NCBI GenBank assembly: GCA_030616775.1
Contig: JAUWWQ010000038.1
Coordinates: forward strand, 1 to 41,005
DNA: 41,005 nt
Direction of reading: 5' to 3'
Source: Planctomycetota bacterium
GTDB lineage: Bacteria > Planctomycetota > Phycisphaerae > UBA1845
The notes beneath the pieces were generated by a model. That model saw only the letters and a list, made by a program, of their open reading frames with translations, searched no databases and was not told the origin of the DNA. A program made the position numbers and the translations under genes. Of this stretch, positions 9,109 through 18,336 are shown in pieces (position 1 is the stretch's first letter; every line of letters begins with the position of its first letter).

Positions 9109-11022
9109 CTAATTGCGGTCTCCCTGTCTGGACCGGATTTCCGCCAACTTGGCCGCCGCTTGGGCATCATCCGGTCTGATGCGCAGCCCGGCAGCGTAGT
9201 GTAGAGCAGCCTGTTCGAGTCGTCCGAGTGACAGGAAAGCGTCGCCCAATCTGATATGCGTGTCTGCCGAGTCTGGATCCACCTCCAGCCACTGCTTGTA
9301 ATGATGGATTGCTTCTTCATACTCGCCGGCTCCAGCCAGTGCGATGCCAAGGTCGTAGTGCGCCCCTTTCAGTCTGGGATCGACGCGCAGGGCTGCCTTT
9401 GAATGGGCGATGGCCTCGGCGAACCGGCCTGTCCTGGCAAAGCTGGAACCCAGGTAAAAGTGGGCTGCGGCGTGATCGGACTTGATCCGAAGGGCGTGCG
9501 TAAACCGGCCAATTGCCTTCTCCATCTGGCCGTCCAGATAGAGCGCCAATCCCAAGTTGTACACCGTGCCGAGTTCGTTGGGCTGTAGACGCGCAGCTTC
9601 GGTATAGTGCACGATGGCTTCTTCGTGCCGCCCTCGAGCGTATAATGTTTGAGCCAGAAACACATGCGCCGGAGCGTTATCCGAGGTGACCTTCAATGCG
9701 TGCTCAAACAGCGTCACACTGTCGCGCCAATAGCCGACCTGCAGCCAGGTTACTATCATCGACGCACCGATGCACGCACTACCCACACCTCCCAGGATGA
9801 CCCTTCGGACCCGCGTCCGACGCCCTGAGTCGCCAATCCCCCAAGCGATCATCACAAAGATGCCCACAAGGGGCACATAGGTGTAACGATCCGCCATTGC
9901 CTGTGATCCGACCTGGACCAGCCCGATCACCGGTACCAGCGTCCCTAGGTACCAGAGCCAACCGACGATCAGGTAAGGGCGGGTCCGTCTCACCTGGATT
10001 GCCACAGCCGTGACAGCAGCCAGCAGCAGGACCGCTCCGGCTACGTGCAAACCCGGCGCGGCCTGATATGAGTGCGGATAATACACCGCCAGACCAGCCG
10101 GCCAGACCGTCTTCCCAAGATAGCAGACGTAGGCAATCAGGGCGTTGCTCAAACGGGCATCCAGAGAGATCAGCGCTGAACTGGCAACCGCGCCGCCGTG
10201 CTTCTGTGCCAGTATCGTCATAACGCTCGATGCCGCCGCCAGCGCGATGAGTGGAAGTTTCTCCCGGATCAGCCGCCACCACGTTTGCAGCGCCCCTCCC
10301 TGCTCGCATTTGGTTCGTTCGAATCGCCCGAGCGGCCAGTAGTCCAGAAGTAGCATTACGCACGGCCAGGTAACCAGCATCGGCTTGGCCATCAGCCCTA
10401 GCGCTAGAAGAATCGCCACAAGCCAATAGCGGCCGGCGACCGGTCGCTCCGTATATCGTACATATGCAAGCAGTGTCAGAAAACCGAAGAACGTGCTCAG
10501 AACGTCTTTCCGTTCCGCTATCCAGGCCACCGATTCGACGTGAAGTGGATGTACGGCGAACAAGGCGGCAACAAACGCACTGGCCCATATGCTCTTTGTC
10601 ATCCGATTCAAGACGACGAAGAGCAACCACACGGCGGCACAATGCAACAGAAGATTCGTGAGGTGGTGCCATCCTGCGTCAGTGCCAAACAGTTGGCAAT
10701 CGAGCATGTGCGACAGCCAGGTGAGCGGGTGCCAGTTCGACGCGTGCGTCGTGGTGAATGCCCAGGCCACACCTTCGGCGCTCAACCCGGCAAGCACCTT
10801 GGGGTTCTCCGTGACATAGGCGCGGTCGTCGAGGCGGATATACTCGTGCCTAAGCACCTGTGAATAAACCGCCAACGTACCTACGATCAGAAGCACGCTT
10901 ATAATAGTGCTGAGCCGCGGGTCTACGCCCGCGTGAACGTCGTCGGAGCTTGAATCCTGCAGCGGACGAAGGACCGGGCCGGCGCTCTTTCCTTTGGAAC
11001 TGCCTTTACGTCGTTTGGGCAT
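9109..11022 (-). CDS. GT-C-like multi-pass membrane protein with C-terminal TPR repeats
   Basis: This 637-aa protein opens with a basic tail (MPKRRKGSSKGK) followed by about ten transmembrane helices from residue 38. The first extracytoplasmic loop carries RLDDRAYV with Asp65-Asp66, and then WHPLTWLSH (97-105) and HVESVAWIAERKDVL (161-175), the conserved features of TMTC/DUF1736-type GT-C glycosyltransferases that use lipid-linked sugars. From about residue 435 there are five tandem TPR units with the usual A/G/P spacing. Related planctomycete proteins are common and usually annotated only as TPR proteins. A glycosyl-transfer role is inferred from the fold signature, and the acceptor is unknown. 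GGAG precedes ATG. Confidence 0.82.
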   Translation of the reverse strand: MPKRRKGSSKGKSAGPVLRPLQDSSSDDVHAGVDPRLSTIISVLLIVGTLAVYSQVLRHEYIRLDDRAYVTENPKVLAGLSAEGVAWAFTTTHASNWHPLTWLSHMLDCQLFGTDAGWHHLTNLLLHCAAVWLLFVVLNRMTKSIWASAFVAALFAVHPLHVESVAWIAERKDVLSTFFGFLTLLAYVRYTERPVAGRYWLVAILLALGLMAKPMLVTWPCVMLLLDYWPLGRFERTKCEQGGALQTWWRLIREKLPLIALAAASSVMTILAQKHGGAVASSALISLDARLSNALIAYVCYLGKTVWPAGLAVYYPHSYQAAPGLHVAGAVLLLAAVTAVAIQVRRTRPYLIVGWLWYLGTLVPVIGLVQVGSQAMADRYTYVPLVGIFVMIAWGIGDSGRRTRVRRVILGGVGSACIGASMIVTWLQVGYWRDSVTLFEHALKVTSDNAPAHVFLAQTLYARGRHEEAIVHYTEAARLQPNELGTVYNLGLALYLDGQMEKAIGRFTHALRIKSDHAAAHFYLGSSFARTGRFAEAIAHSKAALRVDPRLKGAHYDLGIALAGAGEYEEAIHHYKQWLEVDPDSADTHIRLGDAFLSLGRLEQAALHYAAGLRIRPDDAQAAAKLAEIRSRQGDRN

Positions 11023-11238
11023 TGTCTCCGGCCTTGTCTGCTTTCGTGCTCAGCAACCGGGCATGTTCACCGGCCTGGTAAGCATCGGGACACGACGGCA
11101 TCTGTCAACGGTCATCCCGGCTGCGGTCGGGTCGAGCGTGGCTGCGGCTTGCGAGGTTCTTCCGTCCGTGCCATGCTACAGTCCACCAGCACATGGCGCG
11201 CTGCTAACTGTAGTGGGAGTTGACTTGTTGAGAACATT

Positions 11239-12000
11239 ATGCCCGACCGAGTGATTGTCGTACTACCGGCCTACAACGCCGCCAGAACACTGGAGCGAAC
11301 GCTAAACGATCTCGACCTCGAGTTTGTCCGCGAGATTATCGTGGTCGATGACTGCAGCACGGACCGCACTGTCGAAATCGCCCAGCGGCTGCCGGTCACC
11401 CTCATCTGCCACGAGCGGAACACAGGCTACGGCGGCAATCAAAAGACGTGTTATCGTGAGGCTCTTGCTCGTGGGGCTGACTATGTGGTGATGCTCCACC
11501 CGGATTACCAGTACGACGCCCGCGTCGTCCCCCTTGCGGTCGGCATCTTGAAGCTGGGGATCTGCGATGTGGTTATGGGGAACCGGATTCGCACCCGTGC
11601 GGAGACTCTTGCCGGTCGCATGCCTGCGGTCAAGTACTTCGCCAACCGGGCCCTGACGATCGTCGAGAACATTCTCGCCGGGCAGAACCTCGGTGAATGG
11701 CACAGCGGCTTTCGTGCCTACACCCGTCGCGTCCTGGAAACGATCCCCTATGAGCGCAACAGCGACGATTTCGTGTTCGATTCACAGTTTCTCGTGCAGG
11801 CGGTTCATTTCGGGTTCCAGCTCGGCGATCTGCCCGTCCCGGTGCGCTATTTCGACGAGGCCAGCAGCATCAACCTCCGACGGTCGACCGTATATGGCCT
11901 GCAGACGTTGTGGACGTTCGTCCAGTGGTACGCACACCGGTACCTGCCGTATCGCTGTCGATTATTCATGCCACCTGGCAGCACTCAGTCACCGATGTAG
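11239..12000 (+). CDS. Family 2 glycosyltransferase
   Basis: The 253-aa soluble enzyme has a GT-A fold of the DPM1/polyprenyl-phosphate sugar transferase type. The nucleotide-sugar site is seen as [12 protein letters not shown] at 7-18, [10 protein letters not shown] with Asp37-Asp38, and the metal-binding region HPDYQYD at about 87-93. There is no C-terminal membrane helix, unlike many polyprenyl-phosphate transferases. It probably adds a sugar to a lipid carrier or a surface glycan. It converges with the sulfatase-like gene, overlapping by 16 bases at the 3' ends. It is divergent from the GT-C/TPR gene, which would be a logical user of its lipid-linked sugar (inference). Confidence 0.88.
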   Translation: MPDRVIVVLPAYNAARTLERTLNDLDLEFVREIIVVDDCSTDRTVEIAQRLPVTLICHERNTGYGGNQKTCYREALARGADYVVMLHPDYQYDARVVPLAVGILKLGICDVVMGNRIRTRAETLAGRMPAVKYFANRALTIVENILAGQNLGEWHSGFRAYTRRVLETIPYERNSDDFVFDSQFLVQAVHFGFQLGDLPVPVRYFDEASSINLRRSTVYGLQTLWTFVQWYAHRYLPYRCRLFMPPGSTQSPM

Positions 12001-13445
12001 CCCAGTGACTTGAGGCGTTCGAGCAAGGCCTGATCGGCCACATCGGGGGTGGTGAATTCGACCGGCTTGGCGAAGCTCGCGTAGGCATCCTCGAGTGCCT
12101 TGGACATGACAGCGGCCAGCTCGGGCTTGACCGCCGCCAGGTTCGTCTTTTCCAGAGGGTCGGCCGTCAGGTCATAGAGCTGACGGGATGGCGGTGCCGG
12201 CTTGAGTTTGGGGTACGACACATCGTTCCCTGTCGAGATGACGTACTTGAAGCCGCCATGGCGTATGCCGATGCGCGGAGGACCTTTCTTGGAGTGGGCA
12301 GTGAGCGCCAGTCGATTCTCGGTTTCCGCACCGGTCATGAGTGGGATGAGACTCTTCCCGTCGATCGGCCTGTCGATCGGCACACCCAGCAACTCGGCGA
12401 TTGTGGGCATTACGTCGATGAGCCTGACCTGCGCCACCACCTCGGACACGGGGTACTTCTGCAGCGGATTGTATAGAATCAACGGGACCAGAAGCAGCGG
12501 GTCACGAAGGGAGTGGCCGTGATCGCCGGTGTTGCCCGGATAGTGGTCGTTCAATTCTTCGCCGTGATCGCTGGTGACCACCACCAGCGTCCGGTCTTTC
12601 AACCCCACAGCTTCGAGGAACGAAACGAAGGCGCCAACGTGACGATCAGCGTGAAGGATGCCGCCGTCATAGAGGGCTTTGACGTATTCAAGCTCGGCGC
12701 CGCTTAGCACGATTTCACCTGTTTGGAGGGGCCGCAGAAATTCGATCGTGAAAACCGGGCCCACTGCGCCTGCATCCATAGTCCGCGCAAAGTCACGGCG
12801 GGTATACGGTGTGTGCGGCTCGTACGTGTGAATGAACAGAAAGAACCGTTCGTTCCTGTGTTCGACAAGCCACCGCCGGGCGAGGGCAAACGTGTTTTCG
12901 ATGTCGCCGCGTGCGTTGGGGTCGGGCTTCTCACCAGGCTTCAGAAGCTGGACCGGCCCCTTCTCCTCCACGTAGTGTGCAAACCCGCGGTCCATTCCGA
13001 AGGCCCGCGAAACGTACCCACCTTCGGTAATGCCGGCCGTCGAGAGGCCTGCTCGCCGGAAGTGCTCCACCAGCGACCACGAAAGCTCGCCCGACTGCGC
13101 GAAACCACGCTCGGGATACTCGGCCGTCAGCATCGCACCGACGCTGGGCAGCGTCCACGGCGATGGGGCCACCACCTGCTTGAAGTGCACGCCCTGCTCC
13201 GCAAGGGCATCCATGTTCGGCGAGGTCTTGCGATCGTATCCGTAGCATGACAGGTGGTCCGCCCGAACCGTATCGAGCAGGATGAGCACCACCCCACGCA
13301 GCTCCCCCGAGGCTGACGCGGTTTGGGCCTCGTCCCGCCTACAACCAACGCCAACAATAACAGCCGCCACAAGCGTGATAGCAACGCTCAATCCGCGTGT
13401 GTGATCATGCCCTGATAAGGACCGGACATTATGATGAGGATTCAA
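11985..13445 (-). CDS. Sulfatase-superfamily lipoprotein with a Thr at the nucleophile position
   Basis: This 486-aa alkaline-phosphatase/sulfatase-fold protein has an N-terminal hydrophobic segment ending in VGVGC, a likely lipobox with Cys35 lipidated. The first metal-binding strand is [21 protein letters not shown] (Asp58 region). [12 protein letters not shown] supplies the other metal ligands. The position that carries the C/S-x-P-x-R formylglycine signature in true sulfatases reads [12 protein letters not shown], with Thr98 at the nucleophile position and no following Arg. The protein may therefore act as a phosphohydrolase or phosphotransferase rather than a sulfate esterase. The start is TTG with GAGGAG upstream. 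Planctomycetes carry many sulfatase-family proteins. Confidence 0.85.
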   Translation of the reverse strand: MNPHHNVRSLSGHDHTRGLSVAITLVAAVIVGVGCRRDEAQTASASGELRGVVLILLDTVRADHLSCYGYDRKTSPNMDALAEQGVHFKQVVAPSPWTLPSVGAMLTAEYPERGFAQSGELSWSLVEHFRRAGLSTAGITEGGYVSRAFGMDRGFAHYVEEKGPVQLLKPGEKPDPNARGDIENTFALARRWLVEHRNERFFLFIHTYEPHTPYTRRDFARTMDAGAVGPVFTIEFLRPLQTGEIVLSGAELEYVKALYDGGILHADRHVGAFVSFLEAVGLKDRTLVVVTSDHGEELNDHYPGNTGDHGHSLRDPLLLVPLILYNPLQKYPVSEVVAQVRLIDVMPTIAELLGVPIDRPIDGKSLIPLMTGAETENRLALTAHSKKGPPRIGIRHGGFKYVISTGNDVSYPKLKPAPPSRQLYDLTADPLEKTNLAAVKPELAAVMSKALEDAYASFAKPVEFTTPDVADQALLERLKSLGYIGD

Positions 13446-13620
13446 GGCATCAGACTCCTCGGCGCCGCCCCCGGGCCGAAGAATTGGTGCTGGTGTGAGA
13501 ATCCCTTCTCACGCCCAGCCTCAATCCTATCCCGTGTCTCAAGAAGGACCGAGAATCCCGGCGCGCCGGGACTCGGTCCAGCACGGTTGGATTCTCGCGC
13601 ACAAGTTGCAGGGGACGCTA

Positions 13621-13971
13621 CTACTTCTTGTCTACGCCCACGGGCTGATCGTCGGTGATGGTTCGCTGAATGGCCGTCTTGATGAAATTCATCTTCGTGT
13701 TGGTCGATTCGTCGACCTTCAGAATGACTTCGCTGTCCTTTACCGAGACGATTGTCCCGATGACACCGCCGATTGTCAGCACACGATCGTTCTTGGTCAG
13801 GCGGGCGTGCATCTCCTCCCGCTCGCGCTTCTCGCGCTTCTTCTGGCTGCGGGCGCTCAATAGCATGAACACCACCAAAGCCACCAGAAGTGCCGGAAAC
13901 AGAAAAGCCATGGGATTGGGTTGCTGAGGACTCTGAGTCTGTGCGATAAGAGGCATAAGTATGTTCATCAA
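13621..13971 (-). CDS. yajC: Preprotein translocase subunit YajC
   Basis: This 116-aa protein has one transmembrane helix (about 22-40, FLFPALLVALVVFMLL) and then a basic coiled-coil stretch KKREKREREEMHARL. The YajC core follows: KNDRVLTIGGVIGTIVSV, then EVILKVDESTNTKMNFIKTAI. YajC is an accessory of the SecDF part of the Sec translocon in the inner membrane. The gene overlaps the end of tgt by 4 bases (ATGA), so it is translationally coupled; tgt-yajC is a widely conserved order, though secD does not follow here. Confidence 0.95.
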   Translation of the reverse strand: MMNILMPLIAQTQSPQQPNPMAFLFPALLVALVVFMLLSARSQKKREKREREEMHARLTKNDRVLTIGGVIGTIVSVKDSEVILKVDESTNTKMNFIKTAIQRTITDDQPVGVDKK

Positions 13972-15095
13972 GCTTCCTCGGTATCTGGCGTTGAAGCCAC
14001 CATCGACGCGATCGGGTACCTCTCCACGATTGTCGTGAGTCGACCCTCCTGAATCAAATCACGGATATCCGACATAAACCTCTGGTAGAACCGCAGGTTA
14101 TGAATCGAGGTCAGCGTCGGCCCCAGCATCTCGCTGGTGTTGAACAGATGACGAATGTACCCTCTGGAGAATCGTTGGCAAGCCTCGCAATCGCAATCTC
14201 TCTCAAAGGGCTCGGGATCGAGGCGGTATTTCTCATTGCGCATCTTGAGCGGTCCTGAGGCGGTGAACGCATGGCTGTTCCGCCCGTTGCGCGTTGGCAG
14301 CACGCAGTCGAACAGATCGACGCCGGCCAGTACGGCCGCCAGAATGTCACGCGGAGTGCCCACACCCATAAGGTGCCGTGGTCGATCAGCCGGCAGCAGC
14401 GAGGCGACCGGTTCGAGAATCCCCACCATTTCCTCGTGCGACTCGCCCACCGACAGCCCACCGATCGCGTACCCGTCAAACCCGAGCTCGATCAGCGCCG
14501 CTGCACAGCGCCGGCGCTGGCCAAGATCGAGCCCGCCCTGGACGACGCCGAATAGGGCCTGGTCGTTGCGTACGTGGGCGTCCTTGCAGGCCGCGGCCCA
14601 GCGAATCGTCCGATCCACGGCCGTGTGCACCGTCTCCGCGTCGGTCGGCAATGGTGGGCACTGGTCGAAGGCCATGATGATGTCTGCACCCAGTTTGTTC
14701 TGCACCTCCACCGCGATGCGGGGATCCAACCGCATCGGTGTGCCATCCACATGGGACCGAAAATCCACCCCTTCGTCCGTGATGCGATTGATCGCTCCTA
14801 AAGAAAAAACCTGGTACCCGCCGCTGTCCGTCAGAATCGGACCGTCCCAACCCATAAAGCTGTGCAGCCCGCCCAGATCGCGCACAACGTCCGCCGTTGG
14901 CCTGAGCTGGAGGTGGTAGGTGTTGGCCAGGATCATCTGGGCACCCGTGGCGGCTAGCTGGGCGGGCGTGACGCCTTTGACCGACCCCGCCGTCCCGACG
15001 GGCATGAACGCCGGCGTCTCGACGCGACCATGGGGCGTGGTCAGCACCCCTCGCCGGGCCAGACCGTCGGTATGCGTGACTTTGAACGGTAGCAT
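13968..15095 (-). CDS. tgt: tRNA-guanine transglycosylase
   Basis: This 375-aa cytosolic enzyme exchanges the wobble guanine of GUN anticodons for preQ1 in queuosine synthesis. The length matches bacterial Tgt. The active-site region is PILTDSGGYQVFSL with Asp90, and the second catalytic Asp lies in GVDLFDCVLPTRNGR. The zinc site is CDCEACQRF...HLFNTSEMLGP..IHN near the C-terminus. There is no evident ribosome binding site before ATG 15095, while a promoter-like pair lies so close upstream that the transcript may be nearly leaderless. The gene is co-transcribed with yajC. Confidence 0.96.
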   Translation of the reverse strand: MLPFKVTHTDGLARRGVLTTPHGRVETPAFMPVGTAGSVKGVTPAQLAATGAQMILANTYHLQLRPTADVVRDLGGLHSFMGWDGPILTDSGGYQVFSLGAINRITDEGVDFRSHVDGTPMRLDPRIAVEVQNKLGADIIMAFDQCPPLPTDAETVHTAVDRTIRWAAACKDAHVRNDQALFGVVQGGLDLGQRRRCAAALIELGFDGYAIGGLSVGESHEEMVGILEPVASLLPADRPRHLMGVGTPRDILAAVLAGVDLFDCVLPTRNGRNSHAFTASGPLKMRNEKYRLDPEPFERDCDCEACQRFSRGYIRHLFNTSEMLGPTLTSIHNLRFYQRFMSDIRDLIQEGRLTTIVERYPIASMVASTPDTEEA

Positions 15096-15102
15096 TCAGA
15101 GG

Positions 15103-15131
15103 ATGCTAGATTCCCTGAGGTCACCAGGCAA
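15103..15131 (-). promoter_or_regulatory. Candidate sigma-70 promoter of tgt-yajC
   Basis: On the minus strand TTGCCT (15126-15131) and TAGCAT (15103-15108) are separated by 17 bases. The expected start of transcription is within a few bases of the tgt ATG at 15095, which would fit a leaderless mRNA. Each box matches the consensus at four of six bases. Confidence 0.35.
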
Positions 15132-15222
15132 TGAGCGGCGCGCCGATCCGTTACACTTTGGTCTCCACGCCCAGTATCCCCGCAGACTGATAGCCGGCCC
15201 GGCGATCTCGTGAGCAATCTGT

Positions 15223-15250
15223 TTGAAGTAAACCCCAATCAAGTTATAAG
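15223..15250 (+). promoter_or_regulatory. Candidate sigma-70 promoter of the ATPase/STAS/PIN operon
   Basis: TTGAAG (15223-15228) and TATAAG (15245-15250) are spaced by 16 bases in an AT-richer patch, about 37 bases before the first ATG. GGGAGGG in between serves as ribosome site. Confidence 0.5.
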
Positions 15251-15286
15251 AATACATTCGCCACCAGATGGGGAGGGCGTCGAGAC

Positions 15287-16165
15287 ATGGCTGTGAAACT
15301 CGCGCTGCAACAGATCCGGCATTGCAGAGCTGGGTTCGCCGAGCTCGTCGATCTGGCTGCTCAAGCAGAGAGATGCTTTCTTGAGCAGATCGAGATCGAC
15401 ATGGCTGGCGCCTCTTGGTTCGATGCAGACATGTGTGCGGCTTTCGGGGCGCTCCTCTATCGGTTCGGACACAACTTGAACACGGTTCGTTTGCTCAACA
15501 TCCCCAATCTTGTGGAGCAGATCCTGTCGAAGAACGCGTTCTTGAGCAGCTACGGACGGAAACCGATTCCCGACACCTGGGGCACGACTATCCCCTACCA
15601 ACGGTTTGAGACAAAGGATGAACGCTATTTCGCCAGCTATATCGAGCGCGAACTTGTACAGCGTCCAGAGATTCCAGCGATGTCCCCCAGGCTGCTCAAG
15701 AAATTCCGCGAAAGCATTTTCGAGATCTTCAGTAATGCTGTGATTCACTCCGAGACCGAGTTGGGCATATTCAGCTGTGGACAGTTCTACCCTAAGAAGA
15801 ACCTCCTGGTATTCTCGGTGGCTGATCTCGGGATCGGGATCCCCGGCAATGTGAAGAAGAAGATCGGCAGTCAGCTTCTTCCGGAACGCGCTATCGCCTG
15901 CGCGGTTGATGGTCGCTTCACGACAAAGAGCGGGCCCATTCCCGGCGGCCTCGGTTTGAAGCTCCTGAGCGACTTCATACGGCTGAATAAAGGGGCTTTC
16001 GTCATCGTCTCTGATAAGGGATACTGGGAGCTGAGACGAGGTCAGACGCTTACAGATAAGTTCAGGAATGCGTTCCCGGGAACGGTTGTGACGATCGAGA
16101 TAAACACCGCGGACACTCATTCCTATGCCCTGCGCAGCGAGATCTCACCGTCGGAGGTCTTCTGA
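15287..16165 (+). CDS. GHKL (HATPase) ATP-binding protein with N-terminal STAS-like domain
   Basis: This 292-aa soluble protein has two parts. Residues 33-85 (IEIDMAGASWFDADMCAAFGALL onward) resemble the STAS-like domain often fused to this ATPase family. The C-terminal part is a GHKL ATPase: the N box with Asn150 in EIFSNAVIHS, the G1 box VADLGIGIP (178-186) and the G2 box GGLGLKL (220-226). No phospho-acceptor His domain or receiver is present, so it is not a classical sensor kinase; it resembles anti-sigma/anti-anti-sigma type kinases. It is followed by the STAS-like gene (26-base gap) and then the PIN gene, a likely operon. I infer a partner-switch regulator; the ligand or signal is unknown. 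Confidence 0.82.
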   Translation: MAVKLALQQIRHCRAGFAELVDLAAQAERCFLEQIEIDMAGASWFDADMCAAFGALLYRFGHNLNTVRLLNIPNLVEQILSKNAFLSSYGRKPIPDTWGTTIPYQRFETKDERYFASYIERELVQRPEIPAMSPRLLKKFRESIFEIFSNAVIHSETELGIFSCGQFYPKKNLLVFSVADLGIGIPGNVKKKIGSQLLPERAIACAVDGRFTTKSGPIPGGLGLKLLSDFIRLNKGAFVIVSDKGYWELRRGQTLTDKFRNAFPGTVVTIEINTADTHSYALRSEISPSEVF

Positions 16166-16191
16166 CTTGCCCAGGCGGAAGAGACGGTAAC

Positions 16192-16551
16192 ATGAGTGAT
16201 GCACTAACGATCCAGGTATACGAGGTTGTCGGAAGCGTGCTATGCGTTGCATCGGATGACGGACAGAAGGTCCACGATCGCATCGCGGCGGCGCTGCGCG
16301 AAGGGCGCAACGTGGTCGTCTCGTTCCGAAACGTGAACGGTCTGACGTCTGCGTTCCTGAACGCTGCCATTGGGCAGCTCTACGATTCGTTTTCCGAGGG
16401 CGAGATACGCGCGAAAGTGCGCGTGGAGGACATGGAGCAGGACGACCTGGTACTACTCAAGCGCGTTGTCGAGACGGCCAAGGCGTACTTCAAGGACCCC
16501 GAACGTTTCAGTGATGCCGCGCGTGAGGTGCTGGGCGATGATGACGCGTAA
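16192..16551 (+). CDS. STAS-like DUF4325 protein
   Basis: This is a 119-aa single-domain protein. The segment GRNVVVSFRNVNGLTSAFLN followed by AAIGQLYDSF is typical of DUF4325, a STAS-like fold usually encoded beside GHKL ATPases, where it is thought to be the switch partner. It has no membrane segment or catalytic motif. The acidic C-terminus ends in GDDDA and overlaps the start of the PIN gene by 14 bases, so the two are translationally coupled. Its probable job is to be bound or phosphorylated by the ATPase and so pass a signal on; this is inferred from the family and the context. Confidence 0.8.
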   Translation: MSDALTIQVYEVVGSVLCVASDDGQKVHDRIAAALREGRNVVVSFRNVNGLTSAFLNAAIGQLYDSFSEGEIRAKVRVEDMEQDDLVLLKRVVETAKAYFKDPERFSDAAREVLGDDDA

Positions 16552-17089
16552 CGCCGTACAGAGCATCGACGCGTATCAGTTCAGCAGCACCGACGCCCTG
16601 TTATTCGACGCGAACATCTGGATCTACTTGCATTGTCCGGAGAGCAGCCCGCGAACGAGAGTCGTCGCCTGTTATTCGGGAGCACTCAAGCGGCTTCTGA
16701 GCGCAGAATGCCATATCTTCATCGATGTGCTCGTCCTCTCCGAGTTTGTCAACCGCTATGCCCGGGTCGTACACCAAACAACACCAGCATGGCGGGCACG
16801 GAGATTCAAAGACTGGCGGGACAGCGACGACTTCGGGCGCGTCGCAGGCGCCATCGCCAACGCCTGCCGGAGAATCCTGAAGGTGTGCGAGCCCACAGAG
16901 AGTGGCTTCGAGTCTGTCAATCTGTCGGGCCTGTTGAGCAGTTATGAGGCGGGCCACTCGGATTTTAACGACCTGATGCTCGCCGAACTCTGCAGGGCCA
17001 GAGGGCTGGTCCTCATCACTCACGACGCTGACTTCAGGGGCTCCAACATCACTCTGCTCACGGCCAACCACAGGCTGCTCCGGACCTAG
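16538..17089 (+). CDS. PIN-domain ribonuclease-like protein
   Basis: This 183-aa PIN-fold protein belongs to a family of metal-dependent RNases that includes VapC toxins. The acidic quartet is visible: Asp24 in LLFDANIW, Glu69 in LSEFVNRY, Asp142/Asp145 in HSDFNDLMLAEL, and Asp163/Asp165 in ITHDADF. All catalytic positions appear intact. There is no VapB-like antitoxin next to it. Instead it is coupled, by a 14-base overlap, to the STAS-like gene and through that to a GHKL ATPase. ATG 16538 (or 16541) has GTGAGGTG at good spacing. The arrangement suggests that the RNase is the effector of the partner-switch pair. Confidence 0.82.
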   Translation: MMTRNAVQSIDAYQFSSTDALLFDANIWIYLHCPESSPRTRVVACYSGALKRLLSAECHIFIDVLVLSEFVNRYARVVHQTTPAWRARRFKDWRDSDDFGRVAGAIANACRRILKVCEPTESGFESVNLSGLLSSYEAGHSDFNDLMLAELCRARGLVLITHDADFRGSNITLLTANHRLLRT

Positions 17090-17332
17090 GCACGCGCCCA
17101 GGGGAGTAGCCCTGATTCCAGGTTCGCTCAATGACTTGCAGCGTGCGTGTGCATCGCCGTCGTCGTCGACCACACCCCTGTCAGAACACAGCAGTGGCAA
17201 GGTACGTGGTAACGGGCTTCCCAGTATGCTTGGGAGGTTGTCGTTGCCGAGTGGAGCAGGCGGCGGTAGGATAGGCGGTCCAGGCAGGACACGTACTTCC
17301 AAAGGGCATAAGCCATGAAGCGCGGGGCTTGG

Positions 17333-18217
17333 TCAGTCGAAAAGCTTGTACCGGTAGTGTGGCCGGGCGAAGCCGGCGAATTCGTCAGCCACGAAGTCGT
17401 ACGCACCGCTGTCCCAGGTATCCCCGTAGTGATAGAGGATAGTCTTCTTGCGGACGCTCTCGGGTAGGGTCCGCAATTGGGACAAAGTGGCATGCACCGG
17501 TTCAGTCTGATCTTCGAGCTGGACCTCGTGGAAATTGAGCTTGGCGGTACCCATCATCCGGCCCAGCCCTGTGAGGTCGAAGCGCGTGTCTCCTGAATAG
17601 AGGATGGTGTCCCTGGTCGTGCGGTCGGCAATAAGCAGACCGTGGCTCGGCCAATCATACTCACGTTGCACCTGGATGTGATGAGTTGGGAACATGGTGA
17701 ACTTGTACCGATCCAGCATGGTGAAGCGGTCGGGTTCGCCCTGGCCGGCTGGGTATAGCGCTAGTACTTCAAAGTAGTCCGCCATGGTGGCACGACGGCC
17801 GGTAAGCGCCCCTAGTCCGCCCTTGAGAGAGTGATCCCACAGGTCTGCGAGGACGTCGCTTCCGCCGATGATCTGTGGCTTGAATCCCCGGCCGCTCCCG
17901 GCATCGGCACAATAGTGCATGTTGGTGCCTGCCAGCTCCTCGAGTCCGCCTATATGGTCGCTGTGCTGGTGGGTGATGAAGATGCGGCCGATGGCGGGGT
18001 AGTAAACCATCCCAACGCGGTCCAGGTAGGAGAATCCGGGCACGCCCTTGAGCTGGTGCAGGGCGACAGGACCGGTCGTTCCAAAATCAACCAGCAAAGT
18101 GTCGTCCGGCGCGGCCTGCCGGTCGGGCTGTGCCGACCACGCTTCGATCAACGCGTTCGACTGAAAGTTTCTCTTGGCGTAGGCTGAACCCACACCGAGA
18201 AACGTCAGCGTAAGCAC
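17333..18217 (-). CDS. Metallo-beta-lactamase-fold hydrolase
   Basis: This 294-aa protein has the MBL fold. Its start LTLTFLGVGSAY..NFQSNALIE is the usual first beta-strand and loop of the RNase Z/phosphodiesterase-like branch. The signature HQHSDHIGG gives the zinc ligands (HxHxDH). DGDTRFD-like GDTRFDLTGL and the final YHYGDTWDSG provide the remaining metal ligands. I chose GTG 18217: GGAGAG lies five bases upstream and the conserved fold begins directly after it. A longer frame to GTG 18310 would add a low-complexity tail with no ribosome site. Substrate unknown; a metal-dependent phosphodiester or lactone hydrolase is likely. Confidence 0.82.
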   Translation of the reverse strand: MLTLTFLGVGSAYAKRNFQSNALIEAWSAQPDRQAAPDDTLLVDFGTTGPVALHQLKGVPGFSYLDRVGMVYYPAIGRIFITHQHSDHIGGLEELAGTNMHYCADAGSGRGFKPQIIGGSDVLADLWDHSLKGGLGALTGRRATMADYFEVLALYPAGQGEPDRFTMLDRYKFTMFPTHHIQVQREYDWPSHGLLIADRTTRDTILYSGDTRFDLTGLGRMMGTAKLNFHEVQLEDQTEPVHATLSQLRTLPESVRKKTILYHYGDTWDSGAYDFVADEFAGFARPHYRYKLFD

Positions 18218-18336
18218 GAGAACTCTCCGAACCCCACCAGACCCCGACGGAGTCTCGAGATCCCCGCCAGGGCGCGCCGCAAGGCCCGATGCCTCCGTCG
18301 TCGTCGGCACACTCGCAGCCCGTTAGGTGTAAGCGG

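Noticed and set aside
17128-17330. Minus-strand frame reading FMAYALWKYVSCLDRL, suggestive of an IS4/IS1634-type transposase C-terminus or a decayed tRNA end
   Set aside because: Only about eight residues resemble a transposase and the rest does not. The upstream part overlaps the MBL gene in another frame. No inverted repeats or target duplication were seen.
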